From contig NZ_CP011033.1 of NCBI RefSeq assembly GCF_002310815.1, forward strand, positions 1 through 64,000: DNA of 64,000 nt, written 5' to 3'. Position 1 is the stretch's first letter, and every line of letters begins with the position of its first letter. Under the pieces are notes generated by a model, which was given only the letters and a program-made list of their open reading frames with translations, did no database searches and was not told the origin of the DNA. The translations under genes and the position numbers were made by a program. Of the stretch, positions 16,940 to 26,062 are shown in pieces. This DNA is from Pseudoalteromonas tunicata. GTDB lineage: Bacteria > Pseudomonadota > Gammaproteobacteria > Enterobacterales > Alteromonadaceae.

Positions 16940-18682
16940 GTGGAAAACCAATCGGTTAATCAAATCGCAGAGCAAGAACGTGAGCTGCTCAGTCTATTTC
17001 AATCTTTAGAACAACTGTCTTTAAGTCAATTTGACATTACCATTTCAAGTCAAAAAATGTTTGACGATGATGAATATCGTAACCTTGTTTTATCCGAATT
17101 GTATGAACTTAATCACCCTGAATTTATTACGATTATCGACCGCTGCCATTGGTTATACAAACAAATTAATCAAGCGGCTGTTTATGCAGCAGCGCCTGAA
17201 GTAATCGCACAAAGCAACTCGGCAAACCATAAAAAATCGATCTTAATGATGGTTAGTGGTTTAGTTTTGTTGATTTTATTATTCGTGGTGTATCAGGTGA
17301 TGTCGCCAAGTACAAGCAATACGCCAATTACGCCATCAGTGACAACTGCGCCAGTCGTTGCAGTGGCACCGACGCCAAGCGTAACCCCTGCGACAAGTAA
17401 TATAAATGCTATTAGTTTACCGGTTGAAAATGCGCAGACCGTTTTTAGCGTGCATGGCTCAAATACTATTGGTGAAAAACTCGCTCCAGCATTGATAGAA
17501 GCTTATTTTACTGAACATGGTATTACTGAATTTGTTTGGCAGCATGGTATTAACCCGGTTGAACGCAGTGTGCAATATGTTGCAGACGGTCAGGTCTTTC
17601 AAATTAACCTTCAAGCGCATGGTTCCACAACTGCATTTAAAGGCCTTGAAACGGGGATCGCTGATATCGGCATGTCATCACGTAGAGTAAAGCCTTCTGA
17701 AGTTGAAAGTTTACGACCAGCCTTGGGAGATTTAAGTAAAGTGGGCAACGAGCACATTATTGGTCTTGATGGGCTTGCGGTGATCGTTAATCAAAATAAC
17801 CCAATTAGTAAATTATCGACTGATGCACTGGCCAATGTGTTTGCTGGCAAAATAAATAATTGGGCCCAATTAGGTGGGCCAGATTTACCAATTAAATTAT
17901 TTGCTCGAGATGTAAAATCAGGCACTTGGGATACCTTTAAAAACTTGGTGCTCAAAAAGTTCGACTTATCGTTAGCACAAAATGCAACTCGTTTAGAGTC
18001 AAGTACTGAACTATCAACTTTGGTATCGCAAGATGAGGCTGCCATTGGTTTTATTGGTTTAAATTATATTCAGTACAACAAAGCATTAGCGATTTCTGAA
18101 GGTGAAGGCACCGCGGCGATTTTCCCAACTCGTTTTACCATTGGTACAGAAGATTATGCTCTTGCTCGTCGCCTTTATTTGTACACACCCACTAATGCGA
18201 GTAATCAAGTCAAAGAGTTCTCGCAATTTGCTATTTCGAGTGCTGGCCAAGCGATTGTAGAAAAAAGTGGCTTAATTTCACAAAACATAAAAGTAGAAAG
18301 TGTGTATCCGATGGCTGAAGCGCCTGAGATTTATAATAAATATGCCGATTTAGGAAAGCGTTTATCGTTAAACTTTCGTTTTAACTATGGCGATCAGGAT
18401 TTAGATAACAAAGGTAAGCGCGATCTCGACCGTTTAATTGAGTTTATGGAGGAAAATCCAGGGCGTCGTTTAGTCTTAATGGGTTATTCCGATAGCATAG
18501 GCGCCAAACTTAAAAATACTCAGCTATCTCTTAATCGCGCTAAAGCGGTTGAAAAAGAATTACAAGCTCGAGGGATTGGCGTTATGGCAGTTGAAGGATT
18601 AGGTGAGGCCCTTCCGGTTGCAAATAATGATAACGAAAGCGGTAGAGAGCGAAACCGACGCGTTGAAGTGTGGTTATTATAA
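16940..18682 (+). CDS. PstS-like binding domain fused to OmpA C-terminal domain
   Basis: Protein of 580 residues. A soluble N-terminal part (1-98) is followed by one membrane helix (about 100-121), a Thr/Pro-rich linker, a phosphate-binding-protein-like domain (from FSVHGSNTIGEKLAPALIEAYF-like start near 169 to about 430), and an OmpA peptidoglycan-binding domain at the end (GYSDSIGAKLKN, RRVEVWLL). The topology places both folded domains in the periplasm with the N-terminus in the cytoplasm. PBP-OmpA fusions are known, but ligand and role are not established. GTG at 16940 is chosen because GAGGGG lies seven bases upstream; an ATG at 16925 abuts its only candidate site. Confidence 0.85.
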   Translation: MENQSVNQIAEQERELLSLFQSLEQLSLSQFDITISSQKMFDDDEYRNLVLSELYELNHPEFITIIDRCHWLYKQINQAAVYAAAPEVIAQSNSANHKKSILMMVSGLVLLILLFVVYQVMSPSTSNTPITPSVTTAPVVAVAPTPSVTPATSNINAISLPVENAQTVFSVHGSNTIGEKLAPALIEAYFTEHGITEFVWQHGINPVERSVQYVADGQVFQINLQAHGSTTAFKGLETGIADIGMSSRRVKPSEVESLRPALGDLSKVGNEHIIGLDGLAVIVNQNNPISKLSTDALANVFAGKINNWAQLGGPDLPIKLFARDVKSGTWDTFKNLVLKKFDLSLAQNATRLESSTELSTLVSQDEAAIGFIGLNYIQYNKALAISEGEGTAAIFPTRFTIGTEDYALARRLYLYTPTNASNQVKEFSQFAISSAGQAIVEKSGLISQNIKVESVYPMAEAPEIYNKYADLGKRLSLNFRFNYGDQDLDNKGKRDLDRLIEFMEENPGRRLVLMGYSDSIGAKLKNTQLSLNRAKAVEKELQARGIGVMAVEGLGEALPVANNDNESGRERNRRVEVWLL

Positions 18683-18709
18683 AACATACAATTGTGAGAG
18701 ATTGTCGAT

Positions 18710-18737
18710 AAAAAGGGACGCGATCGTCCCTTTTTCA
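18710..18737 (+). terminator. Terminator after the PstS-OmpA fusion gene
   Basis: Eleven-bp perfect stem AAAAAGGGACG/CGTCCCTTTTT with a CGAT loop. Confidence 0.8.
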
Positions 18738-18795
18738 TTTTTCTGTCACATATTATTTTTATTATGTCGCTAATAAATCTAAAGGGGCGAATGAA

Positions 18796-19578
18796 ATGTT
18801 TACAGTTATTTCTGATAAAAATAATTTAATTGCTGTTTTTCAAAAATATTCAGTTTCTGAAGCGTTACAGGTGAAATATAACCTGCAAAATGCAATTTCA
18901 TCGTTGAATATTCCCTCTCCTACTCTTTTAGCTAGCATGGCGGCAGAAGGCTTATCCCTTGATGACTTTGATGGCAGTAGTAAAAATCAACATCAGGTGG
19001 CAAGTGCTGACTCTGTTTTGCGCAGTCATTTAAAACCACTTTTTTTAGATTTAGCACAGTTAAAATCGGCCCTTGCAAGCTTAAGCATGCGCCAAGCGAT
19101 TGAAATACGAGATGTGTTTAGTGCAGTAATGCCTTACTTAAAATTACCTTCAGAGAGTTTGCTTGCACAAATGGAGCAAGAAGGATTATCGCTTAATCGT
19201 CTTGGGGTAAAAAACGTCACGCCGCAAGCAACTGTTTCAAATGATAAGTTACAAAAGACTAAATCTTTGTTGGGCCAGGCTCTTCAGCAAGACCCTGCAA
19301 AAATGCTGTTACAACAGCAAATTGCCGCAGCTAAAGCAAAACTACAAAACGCGACAATAAACACCGCAGATGTTTCCAAAGCAAAAGCATTGCTATCTTC
19401 AGCATTGGAAAGCAAAACACAACGCATTGAGCCAATTGCAAAAAAGCCAGAACTTAGTTTAGTATCAAGTAGTGACTTTTCCGAGAGCCACTCAATGGTA
19501 AAACATGAAGAATCTACAACTGCAACCACAAAAATATCTTTACAAGAGGCGCTAGAAAGAGCGCTAGCGTCAGGTTAA
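18796..19578 (+). CDS. Unrecognised protein with an internal 40-residue duplication
   Basis: Not recognised. This 260-residue soluble protein contains two similar segments, about residues 18-56 and 98-136, both reading as a helix then PSxxLLAxMxxEGLSL followed by Asp-Asp or Asn-Arg. The middle and end hold Ala/Lys/Gln-rich stretches with another short repeat (KTKSLLGQAL and KAKALLSSAL) that may form helices. No signal peptide or membrane helix is seen. It lies between two terminators as a single gene after the PstS-OmpA gene. A structural or regulatory role is possible but unsupported. Confidence 0.7.
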   Translation: MFTVISDKNNLIAVFQKYSVSEALQVKYNLQNAISSLNIPSPTLLASMAAEGLSLDDFDGSSKNQHQVASADSVLRSHLKPLFLDLAQLKSALASLSMRQAIEIRDVFSAVMPYLKLPSESLLAQMEQEGLSLNRLGVKNVTPQATVSNDKLQKTKSLLGQALQQDPAKMLLQQQIAAAKAKLQNATINTADVSKAKALLSSALESKTQRIEPIAKKPELSLVSSSDFSESHSMVKHEESTTATTKISLQEALERALASG

Positions 19579-19597
19579 GGCTAATCGTATGACAATA

Positions 19598-19624
19598 AGC
19601 TCCATTGTTTTGGGGCTTTTTGTT
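19598..19624 (+). terminator. Terminator after the duplicated-domain gene
   Basis: Short stem AAGCTCC/GGGGCTT with a T5 tract, 20 bp after the stop codon. Confidence 0.55.
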
Positions 19625-19659
19625 TTAAGCGCCAATTTAAACTTTAGATAAACTGAGCG

Positions 19660-19824
19660 TAGGATCATAGAACTATCTTAGGCAGATTTATTAACACTCG
19701 CAGCGGTACATTAACGTGCAATAGGCTCGCTATTGACAAGCCAATCTGCCTTCGCTTACTCCCCTTGAAAATCGGTAGCTTGAGCCCAAGCTTAATTTAG
19801 TACCTTAGTAAATTTATGATCCAG
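19660..19824. repeat. Diverged intergenic repeat ending in a variant 21-bp motif
   Basis: Shares scattered blocks with the repeat at 37023-37220, notably GGCAG near the left, GCAATAG in the middle and CTTGAAAATC followed by TAGCT. It ends in CTTAGTAAAT-N3-TGATCCAG at 19804-19824, a variant of the 21-bp motif. The 17-bp palindrome seen at the left end of other copies is missing. It abuts the 3' end of the hybrid kinase gene. Confidence 0.45.
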
Positions 19825-19835
19825 CAATGGGTAAG

Positions 19836-22034
19836 TTAATGTAGCCAAGTTTTTAACAGTTCAACCAGTTTTGGGTATTCGATTGGTTTTGCCAAATGTC
19901 CTACCATGCCAATTTCTAAACATTTATCAATATCACTCACCATGGCATTAGCACTCACAGCAACAATTGGGGTTGAAAAGTTATCTAAAGTAAGTAGATG
20001 GCTGCTTGCCTGATATCCATCCATTACCGGCATTTGGATATCCATTAAAATTAAATCAAAGGTTTGATGCGACGCCAAATCAATAGCTTCTTGACCATTG
20101 TTAGCAATAACAGCTTCAAGGCCTAATTTGGCCAAAAACTTAGAGATCACAATTTGATTAATTGGGTTGTCTTCGGCAACGAGTAACTTATAGGATCTAC
20201 TGCTAAAAAGTTGGGCCGTATCATCAGCGGCTGCGGTTTCTAAAAATATCGGCGCGCTATTTTTAAAATTTAGCCTCACTAAAAATTGAGTACCGACATG
20301 CTCTTTGCTGGTTAAGGAGATATTACCTTGCATTAATTCAATCAGTCGCTTACTGATTGACAGGCCAAGGCCTGTGCCGCCAAAGCGCCGAGTGGTATCA
20401 CCTTGTGCTTGAATGAAAGGCTTAAAAAGTTTGCCTATCACATCATCGGCTATGCCAATTCCGGTATCTTCAACGTTCACCTCAAACTGTGTATTTTCAT
20501 CTGTTGCTGTAATTTTTTTGAGGGTAAGAGTGACTTTGCCTTTTAAAGTAAATTTTATCGCGTTAGATATTAGGTTAGTAAAAATTTGTTTTACGCGCAT
20601 TTCATCACAATAGACCCAATAAGCCGCATTGGCAGTAAATTCGATTTTGATGCCTTTGGCTAAACAGGCTGGTTTAAACAAGGTAACAACATCTTGTAAT
20701 ATTTGGGTTAAATTACATGGCATTACGTGAAGTGTGAGCTGATTGGCTTCAATTTTAGATAAATCAAGAATGTCGTTAATAATAGTCAACAGCATCTTAC
20801 TTGAACTATTTATATGATGTAGAAAATCTTCTTGCTCTGGCGTTAAATGAGATGATTGCAGTAATTGGACAAAGCCTAAAATACCATTCATTGGGGTGCG
20901 TATTTCGTGGCTCATATTGGCTAAAAACTGCGATTTTAGTTGCTCAGAACTTTCTGCATCAAGCTTTGCTTGGTTTAGTTTGGTTATATGATTATCAATC
21001 GTTTTTGCCATTAAATTTAATGAATTAGCAATTGACTGAAACTCGATATAATTAAATGACATTTGTTTGTTTTGGTAGTCTCCTTTTGCAAAATTTTCGC
21101 TCATGGCTGCAATTTGTGATAAAGGCTTATGTAATTTATCGCTGAGTAACTTACTAAGATAAATACAAATAATAATTAAAATGCAGATCAGCACTGCGGC
21201 TAGTAGCATGCTTTGTACAACCACTTTTAAATAGGGTTGTTGGGCTTCTAAAATGGCAAATTCTAAAGTGGCTTCATTGCCATCACTTAATAATACGGGT
21301 GTTACTTGAGCCGTTTGGCGAATAAATTGCTGATTTTTTGCGGCAAAAGAATCGTACGAAAATTGGTTTTTGATAAAAAGTTGATATTGCGCTAAATCGT
21401 TATCTTCAATCTGATTAAGTAAATGAAATAAATCAGAAAATGCGATTATATTGACTAACGCACCTGTGACTTCAAAAGGTGTGTCGAGCAAATCAAGCTC
21501 GTGTATTAAAGGCGTCACAATGGCTAAAAATGGTTCGTGAGGATTGTCACTTAAAAACAGTTGGCTAATCTGTTGCTCTTGCAGCACATAAACTTGAGGA
21601 TCTAAGTTTTTTTTGCTGAGTTCTTTTAGCACTAAAGGTGACAGGTTATCTGTATTAACCGAAAGTGATGCTAGCGGATAAGATTCAACAACAAAACCAT
21701 CAAGATCAAAAATAAAAGAAGCGCTATTGATAGGGTTTTTTTTTGCAAATTCTTGTAAGTCTCTCGAGGCTAAATTTGAATAAATAATATTAATTGGTAA
21801 CTGATTTATCGCTTTGTTATTACTTAGTCGTCTGCCTAGTTGTTGTTGTTCAAAAATAATCTGTTTTAAATCAGCGGCGTTATTTTTAGCATGCCAGCCT
21901 ACAGTGGTATTGGCCTGCATTAATGTATTGTGATAAAAATTAAATGAAAAAACCCCCGCAATTAAGAGTAACGGCGTGATAACAAGTAATAAAATACTAA
22001 CAAAGAGGGTTCGACTAAATTTGTTGGACTGCAT
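19836..22034 (-). CDS. Hybrid sensor histidine kinase with receiver domain
   Basis: Inner-membrane kinase of 732 residues. Two membrane helices (about 9-28 and 271-293) enclose a periplasmic sensor domain. A HAMP segment follows, then HisKA with phospho-acceptor His376 in [15 protein letters not shown], HATPase_c (N box and GTGLGLSIS), and a receiver domain with Asp665 in [10 protein letters not shown] and Lys716. No DNA-binding output is present, so signal passes to another protein. Its ATG abuts the stop of an upstream periplasmic binding protein, suggesting the two form a ligand-sensing pair. No dedicated response regulator is next to them. Confidence 0.93.
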   Translation of the reverse strand: MQSNKFSRTLFVSILLLVITPLLLIAGVFSFNFYHNTLMQANTTVGWHAKNNAADLKQIIFEQQQLGRRLSNNKAINQLPINIIYSNLASRDLQEFAKKNPINSASFIFDLDGFVVESYPLASLSVNTDNLSPLVLKELSKKNLDPQVYVLQEQQISQLFLSDNPHEPFLAIVTPLIHELDLLDTPFEVTGALVNIIAFSDLFHLLNQIEDNDLAQYQLFIKNQFSYDSFAAKNQQFIRQTAQVTPVLLSDGNEATLEFAILEAQQPYLKVVVQSMLLAAVLICILIIICIYLSKLLSDKLHKPLSQIAAMSENFAKGDYQNKQMSFNYIEFQSIANSLNLMAKTIDNHITKLNQAKLDAESSEQLKSQFLANMSHEIRTPMNGILGFVQLLQSSHLTPEQEDFLHHINSSSKMLLTIINDILDLSKIEANQLTLHVMPCNLTQILQDVVTLFKPACLAKGIKIEFTANAAYWVYCDEMRVKQIFTNLISNAIKFTLKGKVTLTLKKITATDENTQFEVNVEDTGIGIADDVIGKLFKPFIQAQGDTTRRFGGTGLGLSISKRLIELMQGNISLTSKEHVGTQFLVRLNFKNSAPIFLETAAADDTAQLFSSRSYKLLVAEDNPINQIVISKFLAKLGLEAVIANNGQEAIDLASHQTFDLILMDIQMPVMDGYQASSHLLTLDNFSTPIVAVSANAMVSDIDKCLEIGMVGHLAKPIEYPKLVELLKTWLH

Positions 22035-23204
22035 TTAATTACCTTGGCGGGCAATAGATCGCTCCGCTATTTTTTGCATATAAATTGATGCTTTTTCAGC
22101 GTTCATGGCTCCACTACCATAACGAGTAAACCCTTTAAGCATAGCTTCCCAAATTATTGCCATGTTTTGATTGGTTGGCATCGCGACAGATTGATCTAAC
22201 GCTTTGATTATTATTTTTAGATATTGATTGTCAGACTGTCTTATTTTAGCAAGTATTTTATTATGTACAGGCAAATCATTAAGCTGTGTCATTATTTCGT
22301 TTTGTAAGGCTTCACTTTGCATAAACAGAGCAAACTGAGTCAAGATTTCTTTTTTTTCACCATTTAATGAGTTCTTTGGAAAAGCAACAACATAACTAGA
22401 ATAATAGGATTTCATTGCGTGATGGTTGATGTTAGGTAAAGGCGCTAAACCAAAATCGTCACCGAGTGATTGTTTAAATTGGCCAAATGCCCAGACACCG
22501 TTAATGGTATAGGCCGATTCTCCTTGGCTAAATCTCTCAAAAGCACAGCGGTAATCACATAAATTATCAACTATTTGTTGTTTCGCCAATTGCCACACAA
22601 ATTGCAGTGCATTTTGTACTTCGTCATTTTTAAAGTTGGGCATGACCCCGATGATAGGTTTGGCATCAAAAGCGGTTAAAAATGGGATAAACCAGTACAT
22701 TTCCATAAAGCTCCAGCTAATTAAATGAAGCGATTTTGGTAGTTGTTCACGTTGTGCAATTAAAGTCTGCCAATCGGTAGCGACTTCTTTGACCCATTTT
22801 TTATTGTAATAAAGGAGTAAATGGTTACCTGAGATAATAGGAATACCTAAGGTGCGGCCATTAATACTTGCTGTGGCTAAGGTATTTTGATTGATATCAC
22901 TAGATATTAGCTCTGCAGGGATTTCACTAAAGTGAACGCGCTCATCTAACCCTAAATGATCGGCAGGAACAATGATCACATCGGGAGTCACATTTTTTTC
23001 GGCACTACGTAAAATTCTGACTTTTAAATCTGCTTGATCAAGCCAGCTGATTTTGATCTTAACCCCTGTTTTTTCGCTGAACTTTTCAATCAGGTGTTTA
23101 AATGCTTCATTTTCATAGGTATGTACTACTGAGATTTCTGTGGCAATACTTACATGGCTCATAAAAAGCATACTTGAAATTAGCCATTGTTTTATTTTAA
23201 GCAC
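22035..23204 (-). CDS. Periplasmic sugar-type binding protein (ABC family 1) linked to a sensor kinase
   Basis: Exported binding protein of 389 residues, signal peptide ending near residue 21 (SHVSIAT). It resembles maltose/oligosaccharide binding proteins (IPIISGNHLLLYYNKKW, and YTINGVWAFGQF in the second half). No ABC permease or ATPase is present. The gene directly abuts the hybrid kinase gene with no space between stop and start, so the protein most likely presents its ligand to the sensor domain rather than to a transporter. The ligand is unknown. The promoter faces an array of 21-bp motifs at 23312-24090. Confidence 0.85.
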   Translation of the reverse strand: MLKIKQWLISSMLFMSHVSIATEISVVHTYENEAFKHLIEKFSEKTGVKIKISWLDQADLKVRILRSAEKNVTPDVIIVPADHLGLDERVHFSEIPAELISSDINQNTLATASINGRTLGIPIISGNHLLLYYNKKWVKEVATDWQTLIAQREQLPKSLHLISWSFMEMYWFIPFLTAFDAKPIIGVMPNFKNDEVQNALQFVWQLAKQQIVDNLCDYRCAFERFSQGESAYTINGVWAFGQFKQSLGDDFGLAPLPNINHHAMKSYYSSYVVAFPKNSLNGEKKEILTQFALFMQSEALQNEIMTQLNDLPVHNKILAKIRQSDNQYLKIIIKALDQSVAMPTNQNMAIIWEAMLKGFTRYGSGAMNAEKASIYMQKIAERSIARQGN

Positions 23205-23311
23205 AGCTGATTTCCTGTTTATTTTAAAAGGCTGTATTAGTTATGACATAGAAGTGGTCAAAAACCCATAAAGCTATTGATTTTTGTTCTGTTATTGTAG
23301 GCTGATTCTTA

Positions 23312-24090
23312 TCAGATCTGAGTTTTACTAACCTAATCAGAGTTTTTAAATAGGTGACACTCTAAATATATCGGCTATTAATAATGTATATTTTTTTGCT
23401 GAATGTTTTAACGTGAACACGTAATTTTTCAACTCGTACTCTCGGCAATGGTTGTGGTAAGTTGTTGAATAAATTGAAATGTAACTATCTTACTTTCGTT
23501 TAGAAATTGTCTATTACTGAAGTCGATTTTATTATGTTAATCTTGAAAATAGCTGCTTGAGATAGGTTTACCATTCTGGCAGCTCTGTTCACTTAGTAAA
23601 AAACTGATCTCAGATTCACTTCATGTGCAATTTAAGGTGTGCTTGCCCTAATTTAACCTCTATTACTTAGTAAAAATCTGATCTTTATTGAACTCAGGTG
23701 AAATAAAAAGGGTTTGAGTACTCACTCATTCTATAAAAAGAGCCAAATTTTATTCAATTGACTCTATTTTCTCATTTAAGAAGCATTTTAAGTTGGTAAA
23801 ATAATGATCCCAGTCTTTTTTTATTCAATGTCACTTTGGTTAGTAAAAAAATGATCTGAAAATAGGCACAGACTCTGAGTTAATAAAATCGTGATCTGTA
23901 AATGCGCGCTGATACTTTTTGCTTTATTTTTAGTCAGTTAATTGTTTTTTGTACCAGCTATAAAGTTGGGGGCATAATAATTACCCTTTTTATTGCACTG
24001 TCTGAGTTTTATTTTGGTCTGAAAGTTTGTGATGTATTTTTGGTAAGTTAATGTTTTTGTGAGAAAGGTGTTGGTATAAAACTGATCTCT
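23312..24090. repeat. Array of seven 21-bp motifs (3' side of aceA)
   Basis: Copies start at 23312 (minus strand), 23592, 23666, 23792, 23839, 23879 and 24070 (plus strand). Consensus is GTTAGTAAAA-N3-TGATCTGA; the N3 varies and spacing is irregular. The 956-bp gap 23205-24160 holds no gene; it contains this array, the promoter of the binding-protein/kinase operon and the aceA terminator. The irregular spacing and lack of spacers of constant length exclude a CRISPR array. Confidence 0.7.
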
Positions 24091-24103
24091 ATTTATTTTT
24101 GCC

Positions 24104-24129
24104 ATAAAAAAAGGCTGTTGCCAGCCTTT
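24104..24129 (-). terminator. aceA terminator
   Basis: Stem AAAGGCTG/CAGCCTTT with a four-base loop followed on the minus strand by a run of T. Confidence 0.75.
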
Positions 24130-24160
24130 AGAACACAGTTAGGGAATAACAGTGTATGAA

Positions 24161-25765
24161 TTAAAATTGATTCATAGTATTGGCTTCACCACCTGCTTTA
24201 AGTGCATTGTCACCCGAAAAGTATTCTTTATGGGTATCACCAATGTTTGAGCCTGCTAAGTCTTGGTGTTTAACCGAGGCTTGCTCGCGGCGAATTTCTT
24301 GACGTTGTACATCACGTACATAAGCCAGCATACCTAAATCACCAAAGTAACCTTCAGCCAAAATATCGGTACTGAGCGCTGCAGTGTGGTAAGTTGGTAA
24401 GGTAATTAAATGATGGAAAATACCTGCCTCACGTGCGCCATCGCGTTGGAAGTTTTGTACTAATAAATCCGCTTCTTTAGCAAGGTCGGTTGCATCCATT
24501 GTGCTATGCATTAAGGCTTTGGCATCCACACTTGGATCAGGATATGCACTTACGTCTTTACCTTGTGCTTGCCACTCTTGATACACTTGTTCACGGAATT
24601 TTAGCGTCCAGTTAAACGAAGGTGAGTTGTTGTACACTAACTTGGCATTAGGCACGGTTTCTTTAATCTCGTTTACGAGTTCAGCAATTTGTTTCACATG
24701 TGGTTTTTCAGTTTCAATCCATAATAGGTCTGCACCAGATTGAAGGCTGGTAATACAATCGAGTACCACACGTTGTTTTTCAGTACCCTCACGAAATTGA
24801 TATAAGCCGTTATCTAAACGTACTGGCTTAACAAGTTGGCCATCGATTTTCATCGTCATATCGCCATCTTTTAAGTCGTCAGGGCTGTTTACTGGTGTTG
24901 TATCTAAGAAGCTGTTGTATTGACTTGCTAAGTCGCCTGGTGTGCGAGATACCGGGATTTTTTGCGTTAAGCTGGCACCTAATGAGTCGGTACGCGCAAC
25001 AATAATACCATCATCAACGCCCAGTTCTAAAAATGCATAACGTACAGCATTGATTTTTGACAAGAAGTCTTCATGAGGTACCGTTACTTTACCCGCTTGA
25101 TGACCACATTGTTTAGCGTCAGATACTTGGTTTTCGATTTGAATACAGCATGCACCTGCTTCAATCATCTTTTTAGCCAATAAATAAGTGGCTTCTTCGT
25201 TCCCAAAACCGGCGTCGATATCGGCAATGATTGGCACAATGTGAGTTTCGAAGTTATCAATTTGGTTGATAATCGCCGATACATCACCGCCAGTTGCTCG
25301 TGCTCTATCTAAGTCTTTGTAAAGGTGGTCAAGTTCGCGTGCATCAGCTTGTTTTAAGAAGGTATAAATTTCTTCGATTAGGTTCGCTACAGCTGTTTTT
25401 TCATGCATGCTTTGATCAGGCAGCGGGCCAAAGTCAGAGCGCAGTGCTGCAACCATCCAACCACTTAAATAGACATAGCTTTTTTTGGTGGTTTTCTGAT
25501 GGCGTTTAACAGCCATCATCATTTGTTGTGCGGTAAAACCATGCCAGCAACCAAGTGACTGAGTGTAATCGTTATGGTCTTTATCATAATCTGCCATATC
25601 TTGACGCATGATTTTTGCAGTGTATTTGGCAATATCTAACCCGGTACGAAAACGATTTTGTAAACGCATGCGAGTTGCATATTCAGGATTAATTGCATTC
25701 CAAGCAGTGCCTTGGATTTGACATAAGGTGCTGATATGGTCAATTTCTTGTTGATATGTCGACAT
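24161..25765 (-). CDS. aceA: Isocitrate lyase (long form)
   Basis: Splits isocitrate to glyoxylate and succinate, the first step of the glyoxylate shunt. The 534-residue length matches the long bacterial form found in Pseudomonas and Alteromonadales. The catalytic loop reads AKQCGHQAGK with Cys220 (KKCGH in the short form), preceded by the metal-binding ADIDAGFGN segment at about 181-189. It is divergent from malate synthase G, the next enzyme, with a 297-bp control region between them. Its downstream side is occupied by the motif array. Confidence 0.96.
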   Translation of the reverse strand: MSTYQQEIDHISTLCQIQGTAWNAINPEYATRMRLQNRFRTGLDIAKYTAKIMRQDMADYDKDHNDYTQSLGCWHGFTAQQMMMAVKRHQKTTKKSYVYLSGWMVAALRSDFGPLPDQSMHEKTAVANLIEEIYTFLKQADARELDHLYKDLDRARATGGDVSAIINQIDNFETHIVPIIADIDAGFGNEEATYLLAKKMIEAGACCIQIENQVSDAKQCGHQAGKVTVPHEDFLSKINAVRYAFLELGVDDGIIVARTDSLGASLTQKIPVSRTPGDLASQYNSFLDTTPVNSPDDLKDGDMTMKIDGQLVKPVRLDNGLYQFREGTEKQRVVLDCITSLQSGADLLWIETEKPHVKQIAELVNEIKETVPNAKLVYNNSPSFNWTLKFREQVYQEWQAQGKDVSAYPDPSVDAKALMHSTMDATDLAKEADLLVQNFQRDGAREAGIFHHLITLPTYHTAALSTDILAEGYFGDLGMLAYVRDVQRQEIRREQASVKHQDLAGSNIGDTHKEYFSGDNALKAGGEANTMNQF

Positions 25766-25955
25766 AATAAAATTCCTTTAAACGGGTTGCGATACTAATT
25801 CAGTTATTTGCTTAATTGTGAGAGGCGACTAATTCTTCGGTTGTTTAGCGCTTAATTAAACACTAGGCCCATTTCAATTGATTTAGTTAATTTATAGTTG
25901 TTATCGCGAGTATTTATTTTATGAATGGTGTTTTTACCCTTATAACGAGATTTTT

Positions 25956-25984
25956 TTGTTATTTCACGATAAGTTAAATAACAA
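25956..25984. promoter_or_regulatory. Inverted repeat in the aceA-glcB control region
   Basis: TTGTTATTT and AAATAACAA form perfect 9-bp arms around 11 bases, 80 bp before glcB. It is a candidate operator for divergent control of the glyoxylate shunt; the regulator is unknown. Confidence 0.4.
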
Positions 25985-26062
25985 CCGTTAGAGTGAGTGT
26001 CTTTTTGAGCATTGAGCTAAAAGCACTTCACATTTCTCACATCGCTTAGGGGTAGCAAGATT

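Noticed and set aside
23312..24090. Possible CRISPR array
   Set aside because: The repeats are 21 bp with a variable centre, spacing ranges from about 40 to 280 bp, one copy is inverted, and no cas genes are present.
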